Source of the DNA: a bacterium
Lineage (GTDB): Bacteria > Electryoneota > RPQS01
NCBI GenBank assembly: GCA_023382385.1
Contig: JAHDVH010000001.1
Location: forward strand, 677,611-741,610
Direction of reading: 5' to 3'
DNA: 64,000 bases
Shown here in pieces: positions 1 through 10,694 of the stretch (the stretch's first letter is position 1; each line of letters starts with the position of its first letter). The notes under the pieces are model-generated. The model worked only from the letters and a program-made list of their open reading frames with translations, was not told the DNA's origin and did no database searches. The translations under genes and the position numbers were made by a program.

Positions 1-1122
1 CGCAGGTTCGGCAAGTTCCTTCATCCGGACAAACCACTGCTCAGAGAGAAGAGGTTCGATCACGGTGCCAGTCCGCTCATTGTGACCAACAGAATGTGTG
101 TAAGGCAGTACTTGCGCCAGAAGTCCCTGTGCATCGAGCGTTGCGACGACGCGTTTTCGAGCTTCATTGCGGTCAAGGCCGCGAAACTCAACGGGAACAG
201 CATCAGTCATTGTCCCGTCCGGTGCGATGACCACAACAAAGTCCAAATTGTGACGCAAAGCAATCTCAAAATCGTTCGGATCGTGCGCAGGTGTGACCTT
301 GACACAGCCGGTTCCAAACTCGCGATCAACGTACTCATCGGCAACAATGGGAATCAATCTTCCGACAAGGGGGAGTTTCACGCTCTTTCCATGCAAGTGT
401 CGATAACGTTCATCCTCGGGATGAACAGCAACGGCAGTATCTCCAAGCATGGTTTCTGGGCGGGTCGTCGCCACGACAAGGTGTCCGCTGCCATCACTTA
501 ACGGATACTTGAAGTGCCACAGATTCGAATGAATATTCTTGTACTCTACCTGCTCTTCGGAAAGCGCCGTCTGTTTTTCCGGATCCCAGTTGACGATGCG
601 CTTGCCTCTATAAATTAGTCCTTTATTATACAGGCGAACGAATATCTCGGAAACAGCACGTGAAAGTTCAGGATCAAGGGTGAAACGCGTGCGTGACCAA
701 TCGCACGATGCTCCGATTTTCCGGAGTTGCTGCAGAATTATGCCGCCGTAATTTTCTCTCCACTCCCAAATCCGTTCAACGAGTTTCTCGCGTCCCAAGT
801 CGTGACGGGATAATCCTTCCTTTGCAAGCTGATCCTCGACTTTAATCTGCGTGGCAATGCCAGCATGATCGGTACCCGGCAACCACAGTACGTCATCTCC
901 GCACATGCGTCGCCAACGCGCAAGCAGGTCCTGTAATGAGTTATTCAACACATGGCCGAGCGTCAACATGCCGGTCACGTTGGGCGGCGGCATCATAATA
1001 ACGTACGGCTTATGGCCTTTGCGAATTGGCGCCCGGAAGCAACCGAGCGACTCCCACATCGCATAGAGTCGGGATTCGGTGGAGGACGGCGAATAAGTCT
1101 TGTCGAGTTCTATCTTGGGCAT
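1..1122 (-). CDS. valS: Valyl-tRNA synthetase, N-terminal 374 codons (partial)
   Basis: Class I aminoacyl-tRNA synthetase that charges tRNA-Val in the cytosol. The frame is open from an ATG at 1122 to the window edge, so the C-terminal part (family length about 880 aa), including the KMSKS loop and anticodon-binding domain, lies outside. Visible: the PPPNVTG block before the signature site, the WDPEKQTALSEEQVEY-like segment, and the start of the CP1 editing domain with TTRPETMLGDTAVAVHP, typical of ValRS. The HIGH signature reads TLGH (952-963). It is the last visible gene of the minus-strand run, 51 nt after the rhomboid gene; no clear Shine-Dalgarno precedes the start. Confidence 0.96.
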   Translation of the reverse strand, partial: MPKIELDKTYSPSSTESRLYAMWESLGCFRAPIRKGHKPYVIMMPPPNVTGMLTLGHVLNNSLQDLLARWRRMCGDDVLWLPGTDHAGIATQIKVEDQLAKEGLSRHDLGREKLVERIWEWRENYGGIILQQLRKIGASCDWSRTRFTLDPELSRAVSEIFVRLYNKGLIYRGKRIVNWDPEKQTALSEEQVEYKNIHSNLWHFKYPLSDGSGHLVVATTRPETMLGDTAVAVHPEDERYRHLHGKSVKLPLVGRLIPIVADEYVDREFGTGCVKVTPAHDPNDFEIALRHNLDFVVVIAPDGTMTDAVPVEFRGLDRNEARKRVVATLDAQGLLAQVLPYTHSVGHNERTGTVIEPLLSEQWFVRMKELAEPA

Positions 1123-1173
1123 CAGGAAAGCAAGAATGAAGAGGTTAGTATAAAAGCAATATTCCGCACAAGT

Positions 1174-1872
1174 CTATCTAAACGAGTTCGAACGTCGAAT
1201 CGGGCGATTGGGGCGAACACCAGCGAGAAGAATCATCACGACTCCCGCAACAAAACCACCTATGTGGGCGAGCCAAGCCACTCCGCCACCTTGGCGACCC
1301 ATATCGCCTGCAAATCCTGTCAGCTGCATGAAGAACCAAAACCCGAGCATGAGCAGGGCAGGAACGCGAATGAACCGAATGATGAAAACGATGAACAAGA
1401 GTACTACTACATTCGCACGGGGAAAAGCTAACAAATACGCTCCCAACACAGCGCTGATGGCACCCGAAGCCCCAACCATAGGGATTGTGGAGTGCGGCTC
1501 AAAAACAACGTGACTCAGAGCTGCAACCAATCCTCCGACAAGGTAGAACAGCAGGAACCTTGCGTGTCCGAGAATATCCTCGATGTTGTTTCCGAAGATC
1601 CAGAGATAGAGCATATTGCCGCCCAGGTGCATCAACCCTCCATGCATGAACATCGAGGTAAGCAGCGTTACCCACGCTGCCGGAACAGCGGGCAGCAGTT
1701 CGAAACCGCTCGTAATGTCGCGTGGGACTGCACCCCAAGCGAAGACTATCGCTTCCTGCTCTTCAATTGGCTGCAAGAACTGCAACACGAATACCAGTAC
1801 ATTAGCGGTGATCAAGCCAACCGTTACATAAGGTGTCCCGCTTGCAGGGTTTTCATCACGTATAGGAATCAC
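1174..1872 (-). CDS. Rhomboid family intramembrane serine protease
   Basis: Six-or-more-helix membrane protease that cleaves substrates within the bilayer. From the chosen start (MIPIRDENP, the usual opening of this bacterial subgroup) the catalytic Ser is at about residue 136 in GASG and the catalytic His at about 203 in AHIGGFVAG; the helper motif HLGGN is at 82-86. The frame is open further upstream from a TTG at 1896, but the GTG at 1872 overlaps the TGA of the M23 gene as GTGA, the same coupling used throughout this cluster, so GTG is preferred. The basic C-terminal tail is probably cytoplasmic. Substrates are unknown; co-transcription with the elongasome suggests an envelope role, which is inference. 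Confidence 0.93.
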   Translation of the reverse strand: MIPIRDENPASGTPYVTVGLITANVLVFVLQFLQPIEEQEAIVFAWGAVPRDITSGFELLPAVPAAWVTLLTSMFMHGGLMHLGGNMLYLWIFGNNIEDILGHARFLLFYLVGGLVAALSHVVFEPHSTIPMVGASGAISAVLGAYLLAFPRANVVVLLFIVFIIRFIRVPALLMLGFWFFMQLTGFAGDMGRQGGGVAWLAHIGGFVAGVVMILLAGVRPNRPIRRSNSFR

Positions 1873-3401
1873 GGGATAGTGACCATGACATCCCAAGTTC
1901 TAGCAAGACCTGCGCGATTGGCCGCTTCAAAGATCACGCGATGTTGTCCTGACTTCAGCCTGTCAGCGGTCCAGATCGTACCACCGCTTTCTTCGTACTC
2001 GAATTCAGGGATGGCAACGGCACCATTCACCGTACAGCGCACGCTACTGTCATCGATTGATGACTCGTCGTCTGTCAATGTGAACTTGAGCTTTCCACTA
2101 CTACCGTTAATAACCAACTTTGGAGGAGAGTCGTCCAACGCGATACCATACGTTTCGCCGCGCAATATGTAGCAAGACATCTCACTGGGACTACTCGCGG
2201 GGATTCGCCAAAGCGGAGACTTTCCCGCAGCGCCACTGCGCTTATACCAGTACTTCCCGGGTTCAAAGGATTCATGCGCGGTGAGTTTGAGTTTGGACGC
2301 AAAAGCAAAGTCAGCATCGTTAATCGTAATTTCACCATAGCGCTCACTCAAATCAGCCCAACTCATTGATACTTCTTCTCCAGTCAGCACATAATCATAG
2401 AGTGAAACATAAGAACTTTGCTGGAGGCTGCGACGTTCACTCCCAATGACAGCCTGAATTGTCACCGAGGACAAGTTTCGGTTGCGATCTTCAACTTCAA
2501 TCCGAATATCACCGGTGTAGTCCTCAATCCATCCCGAGGCAAGCGGGTCATCAGCCTCGTGGTTGCGCGGGAGCCAGCTAAAGAGTCGCCGGAGATCGCG
2601 GTCGCGCAGTTTGACTTCACGATACACCAGTTTTTCATAGATATTCTGCGGGCCGAGGAGATCGATTTCGGCGCAGAAATCCTCGAACACGAGCTGATCG
2701 CCCTCATAAACGCGCACGGCATAAGGCACAGCATTACGGCCCCAAGGACCGGGATCATATGCTCGAATAAAGAACGCCACCGGCTCGTCGGACTGCACTC
2801 GAGGTGAAGAATTTAGAGCGAGTTCCCGGCCTGCTGTTGTCGGCGTAAAATCTGAATACTTGATCCAACTCACCGCCACGATTACCGGTCTGTCACGGTC
2901 AGGAGGCTTGTAGAACTGTAGCGGATCCAGTTGAACGGCGCCCTTGCGAATCTCAAAGTGCAAATGCGCAGGGCCGCGGCCAGTCGCACCGGTATAGCAG
3001 AGAATTTCGCCGGCTTTGTACCTCGGCGCAACGATGCTATCTGTGAAACTGAAGTCAACACGATAGGTTCCTCTGACTAACTGGCTATCCCTAACCGTTT
3101 GCTGTAACTTCGGTTCAAAGCGACTTAAATGCCCGAACACGGCAGTATTGCCATCGCTCAAGCGGAAGTAGAGGGTAAGCCCATATCCCGAAGGACTGAT
3201 TCCGATTCTTTCAACCCATCCATCCGTTGGCGCAATGACTGGCAACGGAGTTCGTGCACGAAGATCAATGCCGCCATGAAAGTGGTCAGTCCGACTATCG
3301 GCGTGGCCACCGGTCAACGTGCGCGAGTCAGGCAGCGGCCAAAGATAATCGGCCGCGAACGCCAATTGTGCGAGAACCAGAAAGATCAGTACTCGCGCCA
3401 C
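1869..3401 (-). CDS. Secreted M23 family peptidoglycan endopeptidase
   Basis: Zinc metallopeptidase of the LytM/lysostaphin type expected to cut peptide cross-links in murein outside the inner membrane. A short signal peptide (about residues 1-16, ending AFA) is followed directly by the M23 domain: HxxxD zinc ligands at H42/D46 in DHFHGGID, and HLH at 146-148. About 350 further residues are beta-rich with no recognisable catalytic motif, perhaps Ig-like folds for positioning. The GTG start at 3401 lies 16 nt inside rodA, so the two are likely translationally coupled. A murein hydrolase in the same run as RodA/PBP2 suggests it opens the wall during elongation; this is inference. Length 510 aa. 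Confidence 0.9.
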   Translation of the reverse strand: MARVLIFLVLAQLAFAADYLWPLPDSRTLTGGHADSRTDHFHGGIDLRARTPLPVIAPTDGWVERIGISPSGYGLTLYFRLSDGNTAVFGHLSRFEPKLQQTVRDSQLVRGTYRVDFSFTDSIVAPRYKAGEILCYTGATGRGPAHLHFEIRKGAVQLDPLQFYKPPDRDRPVIVAVSWIKYSDFTPTTAGRELALNSSPRVQSDEPVAFFIRAYDPGPWGRNAVPYAVRVYEGDQLVFEDFCAEIDLLGPQNIYEKLVYREVKLRDRDLRRLFSWLPRNHEADDPLASGWIEDYTGDIRIEVEDRNRNLSSVTIQAVIGSERRSLQQSSYVSLYDYVLTGEEVSMSWADLSERYGEITINDADFAFASKLKLTAHESFEPGKYWYKRSGAAGKSPLWRIPASSPSEMSCYILRGETYGIALDDSPPKLVINGSSGKLKFTLTDDESSIDDSSVRCTVNGAVAIPEFEYEESGGTIWTADRLKSGQHRVIFEAANRAGLARTWDVMVTIP

Positions 3402-4600
3402 CGCAATGCCGTGCTAAAGAGCAATCCTATCATCGCCAGTGAGACCAGCATTGAACTTCCGCCGTAACTGACAAGCGGCAGCGGCAAACCTGTGACCGGT
3501 AAGAAGCCTACCGTCATCAGCAGATTGGTGAGCGCTTGAAAGATGATCGTTCCTGTGACTCCAATGGCAATCAAAGAGTAAAACGGAGAGTGGCATTTCG
3601 TAGCAATCACCACTCCACGGTAGAAAAAGAGAAAGAAGGCGAATATGACAACAAGCGCACCAATGAAGCCCCACTCTTCTGCAAACGCAGAGAAGATGAA
3701 ATCGTTGTGGCCCTCCGGGAGAAACCTAAGCTGAGTCTGCGTTCCGTTCAGGAAACCTTTACCTGATACTCCACCAGAGCCGACTGCAATTTTGGATTGA
3801 ATCAGTTGATAGGCCGCACCGAGCGGATCGGCCTCCGGATCGAGAAATGTTGTGATGCGTCGTTGCTGATGCGGCTCCAGTTTATTCCAAAGTTTGGGAG
3901 TCAGTGCCCCAAATCCCAAATAGAGGCCAGTCAACAATGCAATCCACGGAATCCGCCGAATCGTAAAGACCGCCAGAACGATAAAAGCTACGAGCACAGT
4001 GATGTGCAGCGGCACAAACCAAGACGTCAAAACAGCAGCGGGGGGCATCACTAAGAGCAACAGATACTGAGGAGCGACGCCCGCCCAAATCAGCATGACG
4101 AACAGCATCACAGGGAAGATCAACGCGGTACCGAGATCTGGCTGAACCAGAATCAATCCCATTGGCACAATGACCATGAGACAGGCAGCGAGAAAGACCC
4201 ACATGCGGTCCAGACTTCTCGGGTTCTCCGCAAGAAATCGCGCCAAGGCAAGCAATGTCGCCACTTTGGCGAACTCTGCCGGCTGAAGCTGCACAGTCCC
4301 AAATTGAAACCAACTGGTCGCACCCTTGTGCGTCACTCCAATTGCCAAGACGAGAATAAGACTTGCGACGGACAATCCATAAATGATGTAAGCCAGCATC
4401 TCAATGATTCGCAAGGGAATCGACAGAATGCCGAGTGCCAGTGCAGTGCCAATACCGATCCAGAAGAACTGCCGCTGAAAGTAATACAGGCCCGTTCCAT
4501 CGGCATAGCTTGTCGAGAAATTCGAAAGCAGTCCGATGCCCAGCAATACCAGAATGGACAATAGCAACCAGAGGTCAGAGAATCTCCCCGGCTGTTTCAC
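3386..4600 (-). CDS. rodA: Rod-shape SEDS peptidoglycan glycosyltransferase RodA
   Basis: Polytopic SEDS-family glycan polymerase that works with PBP2 in lateral wall synthesis. It has about ten hydrophobic helices over 404 aa, the conserved QPAEFAK and QPDLGTA (about 153-159) blocks, and the loop EGHNDFIFSAFAEEWG containing the Asp essential in SEDS enzymes. The C-terminal GLPLPLVSYGGSS block is characteristic of RodA/FtsW. Placement next to mrdA and mreBCD makes it RodA rather than FtsW. The GTG start at 4600 overlaps the mrdA stop as GTGA. Confidence 0.97.
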   Translation of the reverse strand: MKQPGRFSDLWLLLSILVLLGIGLLSNFSTSYADGTGLYYFQRQFFWIGIGTALALGILSIPLRIIEMLAYIIYGLSVASLILVLAIGVTHKGATSWFQFGTVQLQPAEFAKVATLLALARFLAENPRSLDRMWVFLAACLMVIVPMGLILVQPDLGTALIFPVMLFVMLIWAGVAPQYLLLLVMPPAAVLTSWFVPLHITVLVAFIVLAVFTIRRIPWIALLTGLYLGFGALTPKLWNKLEPHQQRRITTFLDPEADPLGAAYQLIQSKIAVGSGGVSGKGFLNGTQTQLRFLPEGHNDFIFSAFAEEWGFIGALVVIFAFFLFFYRGVVIATKCHSPFYSLIAIGVTGTIIFQALTNLLMTVGFLPVTGLPLPLVSYGGSSMLVSLAMIGLLFSTALRWREY

Positions 4601-6426
4601 GGCAGGTCTCCAGCGTGAGCGACGTCCTCGGATTCCTCGTCTTCCTTCACTCTCTTCTTGTAGAGATCGGGATAGATCTCCCTACGGATCAGGTCGCGCA
4701 GCACTTCTCCCGCTACAGGTGCACCGGCTCCAGAACCGCTCTTGCCAAACTCAATCAGAGCACAGCAGGAGTACATAGGATTGTCAATCGGCCCATAGCA
4801 GATAAACCACCCATGATCGTCACCATGAGCATTCTGTGCAGTGCCCGTCTTGCCCGCAATCTTCAGACTGTCGTTCTGCTGCCTTCGCGCCGTACCGGAC
4901 GGACCCCAGACAACCTGTTCCATACCAAACTGGCCATAGCGAAGTATCTCTGGAGTCAGATCGAGCGTATCGATAACATAATCCGCCCGCTTGGTTAGCG
5001 TCCGGTTGTTCGGGTCGTAAATACCGTCCACGACATGAGGTTGTCTCCACACGCCGGTTGCAATAGCACCTGCGAACGCGGCAAGCTGGATGGGAGTCGT
5101 CAGCATCTCTCCTTGACCGATGGCCACCGAAACGATGAATCCCTTTGTCCAGCCGCGCGGACCATAGCGCTTGTTGTAGTATTCTTCGGACGGTATCAGC
5201 CCTGCGGCTTCGCTGGTTTGATCCACACCGGTTGGCGAACCGAAGTGGAAGCGCGACATGGCGCGGTGAATTCCGTCAGCGCCGAGCTGAAGTCCCAATT
5301 TGTAATAGAACACGTCGCAACTTTGCGCGACTGATTGAATACAATCGATGTGGCCATGCCCGCCCTTCTTCCAGCACTTGAAGGTGCGGTTGCCGAACGT
5401 GAAACTGCCCGGGCAGGACACACTCCATGACGGAGAGATTGCTCCGCTGGCAAGTCCTTCCACAAGCAATGCGGGTTTGATCGTGGATCCCGGCGGATAC
5501 ATTGTCTGCACTGCTCGATTCAGCATCGGCTTTTCAGGATCCGTCAACAATGCATTCCAGTGAAAGGCGCTGATCGAACCTGCGAAGATATCGGGGTCAT
5601 AGGACGGCGAACTGGCCATGACCACAACGCCACCAGTTCTCACGTCCATGGCTACGACCGACCCAATATTGCCTACGAGCAGTGATTCGGCAAGAAGCTG
5701 AGCCCCTATATCCAGCGTAGTCCAAAGTTCGTTGCCGGGCACAGGTTCAATTCTTCCGATTTCGCCGCCGGTTTCAACCTCCTGCCCGTAGACATCAACC
5801 ACAGAGAGTTTACTGCCTTTTATTCCGCGCAGATCTTTGTCGTATAGCCGTTCGAGTCCGCGTTTGCCTACTAAATCTCCAGACTGCAAACCCGGGAAAG
5901 TAGCCAACTCGCTCTCGGCTACTTCGGCAACATATCCGATTAAGTGCGGGGCAACGCCATATGGAAAGAAGCGTTTTGGCTCAATCTCCAAATACGCTCC
6001 GGGGATTTGATCACGAAGCTCTTCAAAGCGTGCCAGCAACGTATAAGGCATATCCCTGCGGATTCGTTGCGGACGATACGTAGACTTGACCGGTTTGAGA
6101 ATCTTATCACGGATATCCGCAGGATTTTCGGCCAAGGCCACACCAAGGAGGCCCGTGGCAAGAGAGTCATGATATAAATCACGAGGAATGCCGTAACAAG
6201 TGTAGGAAGGGCGATTACTGACCAGCAGATTGCCATTCCTATCCCGCATCACGCCGCGCGGCGCAAGTAGTTCGACGAAGCGGATGCGATTACTTTCGGA
6301 CTTTTCGCGAAACTCAGGACCCTGCACCACTTGCAGCTGAACAAGGCGGTATATGAGCAGACTGAACGTTAATACTCCAAACGCGATGAACGAAAAGAAT
6401 CGGATGTTTTCGCTTCTCTTGGTCAT
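4597..6426 (-). CDS. mrdA: Penicillin-binding protein 2 (peptidoglycan DD-transpeptidase)
   Basis: Class B PBP that cross-links glycan strands made by RodA during elongation; anchored by one N-terminal helix (about residues 9-29). The pedestal/dimerisation region occupies roughly 40-230. Transpeptidase motifs: SxxK as STIK at 314-317, SxN as SCD at 369-371 (PBP2 orthologues commonly have Asp here), and KTG at 526-528. At 609 aa the length fits PBP2. Its ATG overlaps the mreD stop as ATGA, and its stop overlaps rodA. The charged C-terminal tail after about 585 is poorly conserved. Confidence 0.97.
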   Translation of the reverse strand: MTKRSENIRFFSFIAFGVLTFSLLIYRLVQLQVVQGPEFREKSESNRIRFVELLAPRGVMRDRNGNLLVSNRPSYTCYGIPRDLYHDSLATGLLGVALAENPADIRDKILKPVKSTYRPQRIRRDMPYTLLARFEELRDQIPGAYLEIEPKRFFPYGVAPHLIGYVAEVAESELATFPGLQSGDLVGKRGLERLYDKDLRGIKGSKLSVVDVYGQEVETGGEIGRIEPVPGNELWTTLDIGAQLLAESLLVGNIGSVVAMDVRTGGVVVMASSPSYDPDIFAGSISAFHWNALLTDPEKPMLNRAVQTMYPPGSTIKPALLVEGLASGAISPSWSVSCPGSFTFGNRTFKCWKKGGHGHIDCIQSVAQSCDVFYYKLGLQLGADGIHRAMSRFHFGSPTGVDQTSEAAGLIPSEEYYNKRYGPRGWTKGFIVSVAIGQGEMLTTPIQLAAFAGAIATGVWRQPHVVDGIYDPNNRTLTKRADYVIDTLDLTPEILRYGQFGMEQVVWGPSGTARRQQNDSLKIAGKTGTAQNAHGDDHGWFICYGPIDNPMYSCCALIEFGKSGSGAGAPVAGEVLRDLIRREIYPDLYKKRVKEDEESEDVAHAGDLP

Positions 6427-6902
6427 CTCGAACTATCTTCTCGGCTATGCAATGGCGAAAGAAACCAGAGAATTGCCAGCACAGTCGTACCGAGCGCCGA
6501 CGGTAGCCCGCTGGAAAGCACTACAGGAAAGAATGGCAACGAATTCGCACGCGCAACCAAGAGCAGTCGCAAAACTTCAAGCAACACTGCAGAACCCAGA
6601 ACAAGAACGCTCCACGGCCACCAAAGCCGAAAGGGTGCGTTTGCGCCAAGGCGCCCTGAGAAGAAACCCGCTGTGGAATACGCGACTGCTGAAATTCCCA
6701 GCGGAAGTTGCCCTAATGAGTCGATCGTCAGCCCAAGAATGAATCCTGCAAGCGTTCCCCAGATTGGGCCGCTGCGCAAGCCAACATACACAACAAAGGG
6801 TATCAGAAACGAAGGCCTTGCCTCTCCTATTGTCATGATAGGGCCAAGTCCTGCCTGCAGAATCAGCAGAACGAACCCCGTGAGCAAAAGCCGCCCGTTC
6901 AC
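6423..6902 (-). CDS. mreD: Rod shape-determining protein MreD
   Basis: Small integral membrane protein (159 aa, about five hydrophobic segments) of the MreBCD elongasome scaffold. Sequence similarity in MreD is weak in general, but the segment FLIPFVVYVGLRSGP followed by GLTIDSLGQLPLG matches the family pattern, in which an Asp in TM3 and a Gly-rich loop are conserved. Position between mreC and mrdA and overlaps on both sides (GTGA with mreC, ATGA with mrdA) strongly support the call. Confidence 0.93.
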   Translation of the reverse strand: MNGRLLLTGFVLLILQAGLGPIMTIGEARPSFLIPFVVYVGLRSGPIWGTLAGFILGLTIDSLGQLPLGISAVAYSTAGFFSGRLGANAPFRLWWPWSVLVLGSAVLLEVLRLLLVARANSLPFFPVVLSSGLPSALGTTVLAILWFLSPLHSREDSSR

Positions 6903-7738
6903 GGATTCTCCTCAATCTGAGGGTCTCGCGCTCCTGCTGAAGGTTCCAACCAACCTGTATCAATAATGACAAACATGTCTTCAACACTACGGAAATCCAC
7001 AAACGGTTGAACCGTCCAGGCTTCTCCAAAAGTCGAAATTGCTGAGGGAGAATCTGTCACAACCCCGACGCGCAGCCCTTTCGGGAAGACTGCCCCGGCA
7101 CCGGAAGTAACAACAAGATCTCCAGATTTGACGTCGACACCTGTTGGCAGTCCAGAGAGAGTCCAATGGTCAGTATCGGTCCAGCGCAAGATTCCGCGCA
7201 TACGAGTTCGTTCGAGCATCACTGCAACACCGTAACTGTTACCAATCATGGTTTGAACAAGCGCCGTGTAGTCAGTGACTTCAACAGTTTTTCCAACCAG
7301 TCCAAGCGGGGTTATGACAGCGGCATTCACCATTATCCCTGCTTTGCGACCCGCGTTAATGCGATATTGTCCTCCAAGGGCTGGACCGACCGCACTAATA
7401 ACAGATGCCGGAACTGTTTGGAAGGACAGCCGTTCCTGTACACCGAGCATCCCGCGCAAGCGCTGGTTTTCGATAAACGCATCCCGAAGCTGTACGTTCT
7501 CCTTACTTAGCTCAAGTGCATGTCGCTGCAGTAGATCATATTCAAACCAAACTGTGAACAGCTTGCGGACGAACTGCAAGGGCGCGGCAGCAACTCCCAC
7601 AATTTCAGCAGCCGAGTCTTTCAATTCACGTACGCCGGGTTTTGGACTAGTCAACAAAAGCACCAGCGAGACGATCAAACACAGCAGGTAAACGGTCCAT
7701 TCGATGCTTCCGCTGACCTTGCGGTTGTGCTCAGGCAT
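6899..7738 (-). CDS. mreC: Rod shape-determining protein MreC
   Basis: Bitopic membrane protein linking MreB filaments to PBP2 in the periplasm. One transmembrane helix at about 14-31, a coiled-coil stretch at about 60-100 (ELSKENVQLRDAFIENQRLR), then the two-lobed beta domain with family landmarks such as GQYRINAGRKAGI, GLVGKTVEV and the terminal DLVVTSGAGAVFPKGLRVG. Length 279 aa is usual. ATG start at 7738, six bases after the mreB stop; its own stop overlaps mreD as GTGA. Confidence 0.96.
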   Translation of the reverse strand: MPEHNRKVSGSIEWTVYLLCLIVSLVLLLTSPKPGVRELKDSAAEIVGVAAAPLQFVRKLFTVWFEYDLLQRHALELSKENVQLRDAFIENQRLRGMLGVQERLSFQTVPASVISAVGPALGGQYRINAGRKAGIMVNAAVITPLGLVGKTVEVTDYTALVQTMIGNSYGVAVMLERTRMRGILRWTDTDHWTLSGLPTGVDVKSGDLVVTSGAGAVFPKGLRVGVVTDSPSAISTFGEAWTVQPFVDFRSVEDMFVIIDTGWLEPSAGARDPQIEENP

Positions 7739-7744
7739 GCGAGT

Positions 7745-8770
<1,026 letters not shown>

Positions 8771-8796
8771 CTACTCAGTTTATACAAAGACGAAAT

Positions 8797-9138
8797 CTAA
8801 CCTTCGTCGGATAATACGATTTTTTGTGTGACATCTGGTGGCTGGATGCCGCGCTTTCTTTCCTCAGTCCAGAGGTATTCGAGCATCAGCGGCTGTTCTT
8901 CTACGTCCACTTGCACGTAGATGGAGTAATACGCCCCCCACTGGCAAATCAACTTCTGATTGGTGGCGGCCACAATCGCCTCTTTCAAGGACGGGAGTTT
9001 GCGAGTCATGCGCCCCACAATTGTATAGATCGCACCGGTCACGTCTCGTTTTACAATGTAGTTCTTCCCCATGTAACGCACGCGCGAAGATGGGCGAACA
9101 TAGAGTGGTTGTTTGAGGTTCTTGGGCCAGTTACTCAT
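8797..9138 (-). CDS. Hypothetical protein, 113 aa
   Basis: Not recognised. A soluble-looking, basic-to-neutral protein without signal peptide or membrane helix. The N-terminal half (PLYVRPSSRVRYMGKNYIVKRDVTGAIYTIVGRMTRKLPSLKEAIVAAT) has alternating hydrophobic residues suggestive of a small beta fold followed by a helix; the C-terminal half is rich in aromatic and acidic residues (QWGAYYSIYVQVDVEEQP). It starts with ATG 11 nt after the purH stop and ends 29 nt before mreB, so it is likely co-transcribed with both. Coding is supported by the tight fit between neighbours and similar codon use, not by a known family. Confidence 0.7.
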   Translation of the reverse strand: MSNWPKNLKQPLYVRPSSRVRYMGKNYIVKRDVTGAIYTIVGRMTRKLPSLKEAIVAATNQKLICQWGAYYSIYVQVDVEEQPLMLEYLWTEERKRGIQPPDVTQKIVLSDEG

Positions 9139-9149
9139 TAGGATAGATC

Positions 9150-10688
9150 TCAGTGTTTGAAATGCCGACGACCTGTAAAAATCATGGCAAGATTATGCTC
9201 ATTTGCAGCCGCGATCACTTCCTCATCACGGACGGATCCTCCTGGCTGAACAACGGCGGTGGCACCAGCTCGCGCAACCAGATCAAGTCCGTCACGAAAC
9301 GGGAAAAATGCGTCAGATGCACAGGTTGATCCGAGCAATGAGATGCCCGCAGCCTCCGCCTTCAGAGTTGCGAAACGGGTTGAGTCCACGCGTGACATTT
9401 GACCCGCGCCGATGCCAAGAGTGCCACGGCGATTGGCAAAGACGATTGCGTTTGAACGCACGTGCTTTGCAACTTTCCAACCCAGGAGCATGGCAGCAAG
9501 TTCATCATCATTCGGTTCGCGTTTCGTGACTACGCGAAAACCCGACCACTCCGGAAACCCGTGATCTCTGTCCTGCAGCAAGTAGCCGCCCCAAATGGCC
9601 CGCAGTTCACTTGCCGGTTTACGAGCAGACAATGCGTCGAAGTCATAGGTAAGTAGACGCAACGCCTTCTTTTTCGCAAAAACCTCACGTGCGCCCTCCG
9701 TGAATTCAGGCGCGAGTACTATCTCGAGAAAGATGTCGGATAGACGAGACGCCGCAAGCTCATCGAGAGTCCGGTTGACGGCTACGATTCCACCGAACGC
9801 AGACACAGGATCAGTGAGCAAGGCTGTCTCAACGGCGTCAGCCGGACTCGTTCCAATCCCAACGCCGCAAGGTGTAACGTGCTTGATGATAACACAGGCA
9901 CATTCTTCAAATTCACCCAAGAGGGACAATGCGCCATCAGCGTCCAGGAGGTTATTGTAGGAAAGTTGTTTGCCGGATACTTTGTCAGCGGCAACGAGTC
10001 CTTCGGCGGCCTGTCCGAAGCTTCCGAACAAGGCGGCCGTCTGATGTGGATTCTCGCCATATCGCAATGGACGAACTTTCCGCAAAGAAATTGAGTGAAA
10101 CTCCCCATCATTCAGCCAATTCGCAATCGTCGAGTCATACGACACCAGCTCAGCGAAGGCGTGACGTCCGAAGCGATCCGCAAGTTCTTCCGGCACGCTT
10201 CCGTCATGCTCCTGCAGTTGAGACAGGAACTCCGGGTACTGTGTTGGGGATGTCAAAACGACCACGTGATTCCGGTTCTTTACAGCGGCGCGGACCATTG
10301 ACGGCCCCCCGACGTCAATCTGCTCATTAATGGCATCATCCGACTCTCCATGAGCAAGCGCCTCAGCGAACGGATAAAAGTTAACAACCAATAGATCAAT
10401 GGGCAGAAGATTCAATCGCTTCATATCGCTCTGATCACCTGCATGTTGGCGTCGCGCCAGCAGGCCACCATGAATTCGCGGATGAAGTGTCTTGATCCGA
10501 CCTTCCATTGCTTCCGGATGACCTGTGAACTGCTCAACTGACGTAACGGGCAAGCCTGCTTCTGTCAGCGCACGGGCCGTTCCGCCTGAGGCAACGAGTT
10601 CAATCGAATGCTGGTTAAGCACTCTCGCAAGTTCAATCAATCCAGTCTTATCACTTACCGATAACAACGCACGACGAATAGGAATCAT
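9150..10688 (-). CDS. purH: Bifunctional AICAR formyltransferase/IMP cyclohydrolase
   Basis: Catalyses the last two steps of de novo IMP synthesis. The N-terminal cyclohydrolase part (about 1-195) has [15 protein letters not shown], and [12 protein letters not shown]; the C-terminal transformylase part has LRYGENPHQ, the KH pair in [25 protein letters not shown], and the closing FPFRDGLD and [10 protein letters not shown] blocks. 512 aa is the usual length. Six bases separate it from purN upstream, so the two purine genes form an operon. Confidence 0.98.
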   Translation of the reverse strand: MIPIRRALLSVSDKTGLIELARVLNQHSIELVASGGTARALTEAGLPVTSVEQFTGHPEAMEGRIKTLHPRIHGGLLARRQHAGDQSDMKRLNLLPIDLLVVNFYPFAEALAHGESDDAINEQIDVGGPSMVRAAVKNRNHVVVLTSPTQYPEFLSQLQEHDGSVPEELADRFGRHAFAELVSYDSTIANWLNDGEFHSISLRKVRPLRYGENPHQTAALFGSFGQAAEGLVAADKVSGKQLSYNNLLDADGALSLLGEFEECACVIIKHVTPCGVGIGTSPADAVETALLTDPVSAFGGIVAVNRTLDELAASRLSDIFLEIVLAPEFTEGAREVFAKKKALRLLTYDFDALSARKPASELRAIWGGYLLQDRDHGFPEWSGFRVVTKREPNDDELAAMLLGWKVAKHVRSNAIVFANRRGTLGIGAGQMSRVDSTRFATLKAEAAGISLLGSTCASDAFFPFRDGLDLVARAGATAVVQPGGSVRDEEVIAAANEHNLAMIFTGRRHFKH

Positions 10689-10694
10689 AACTTC

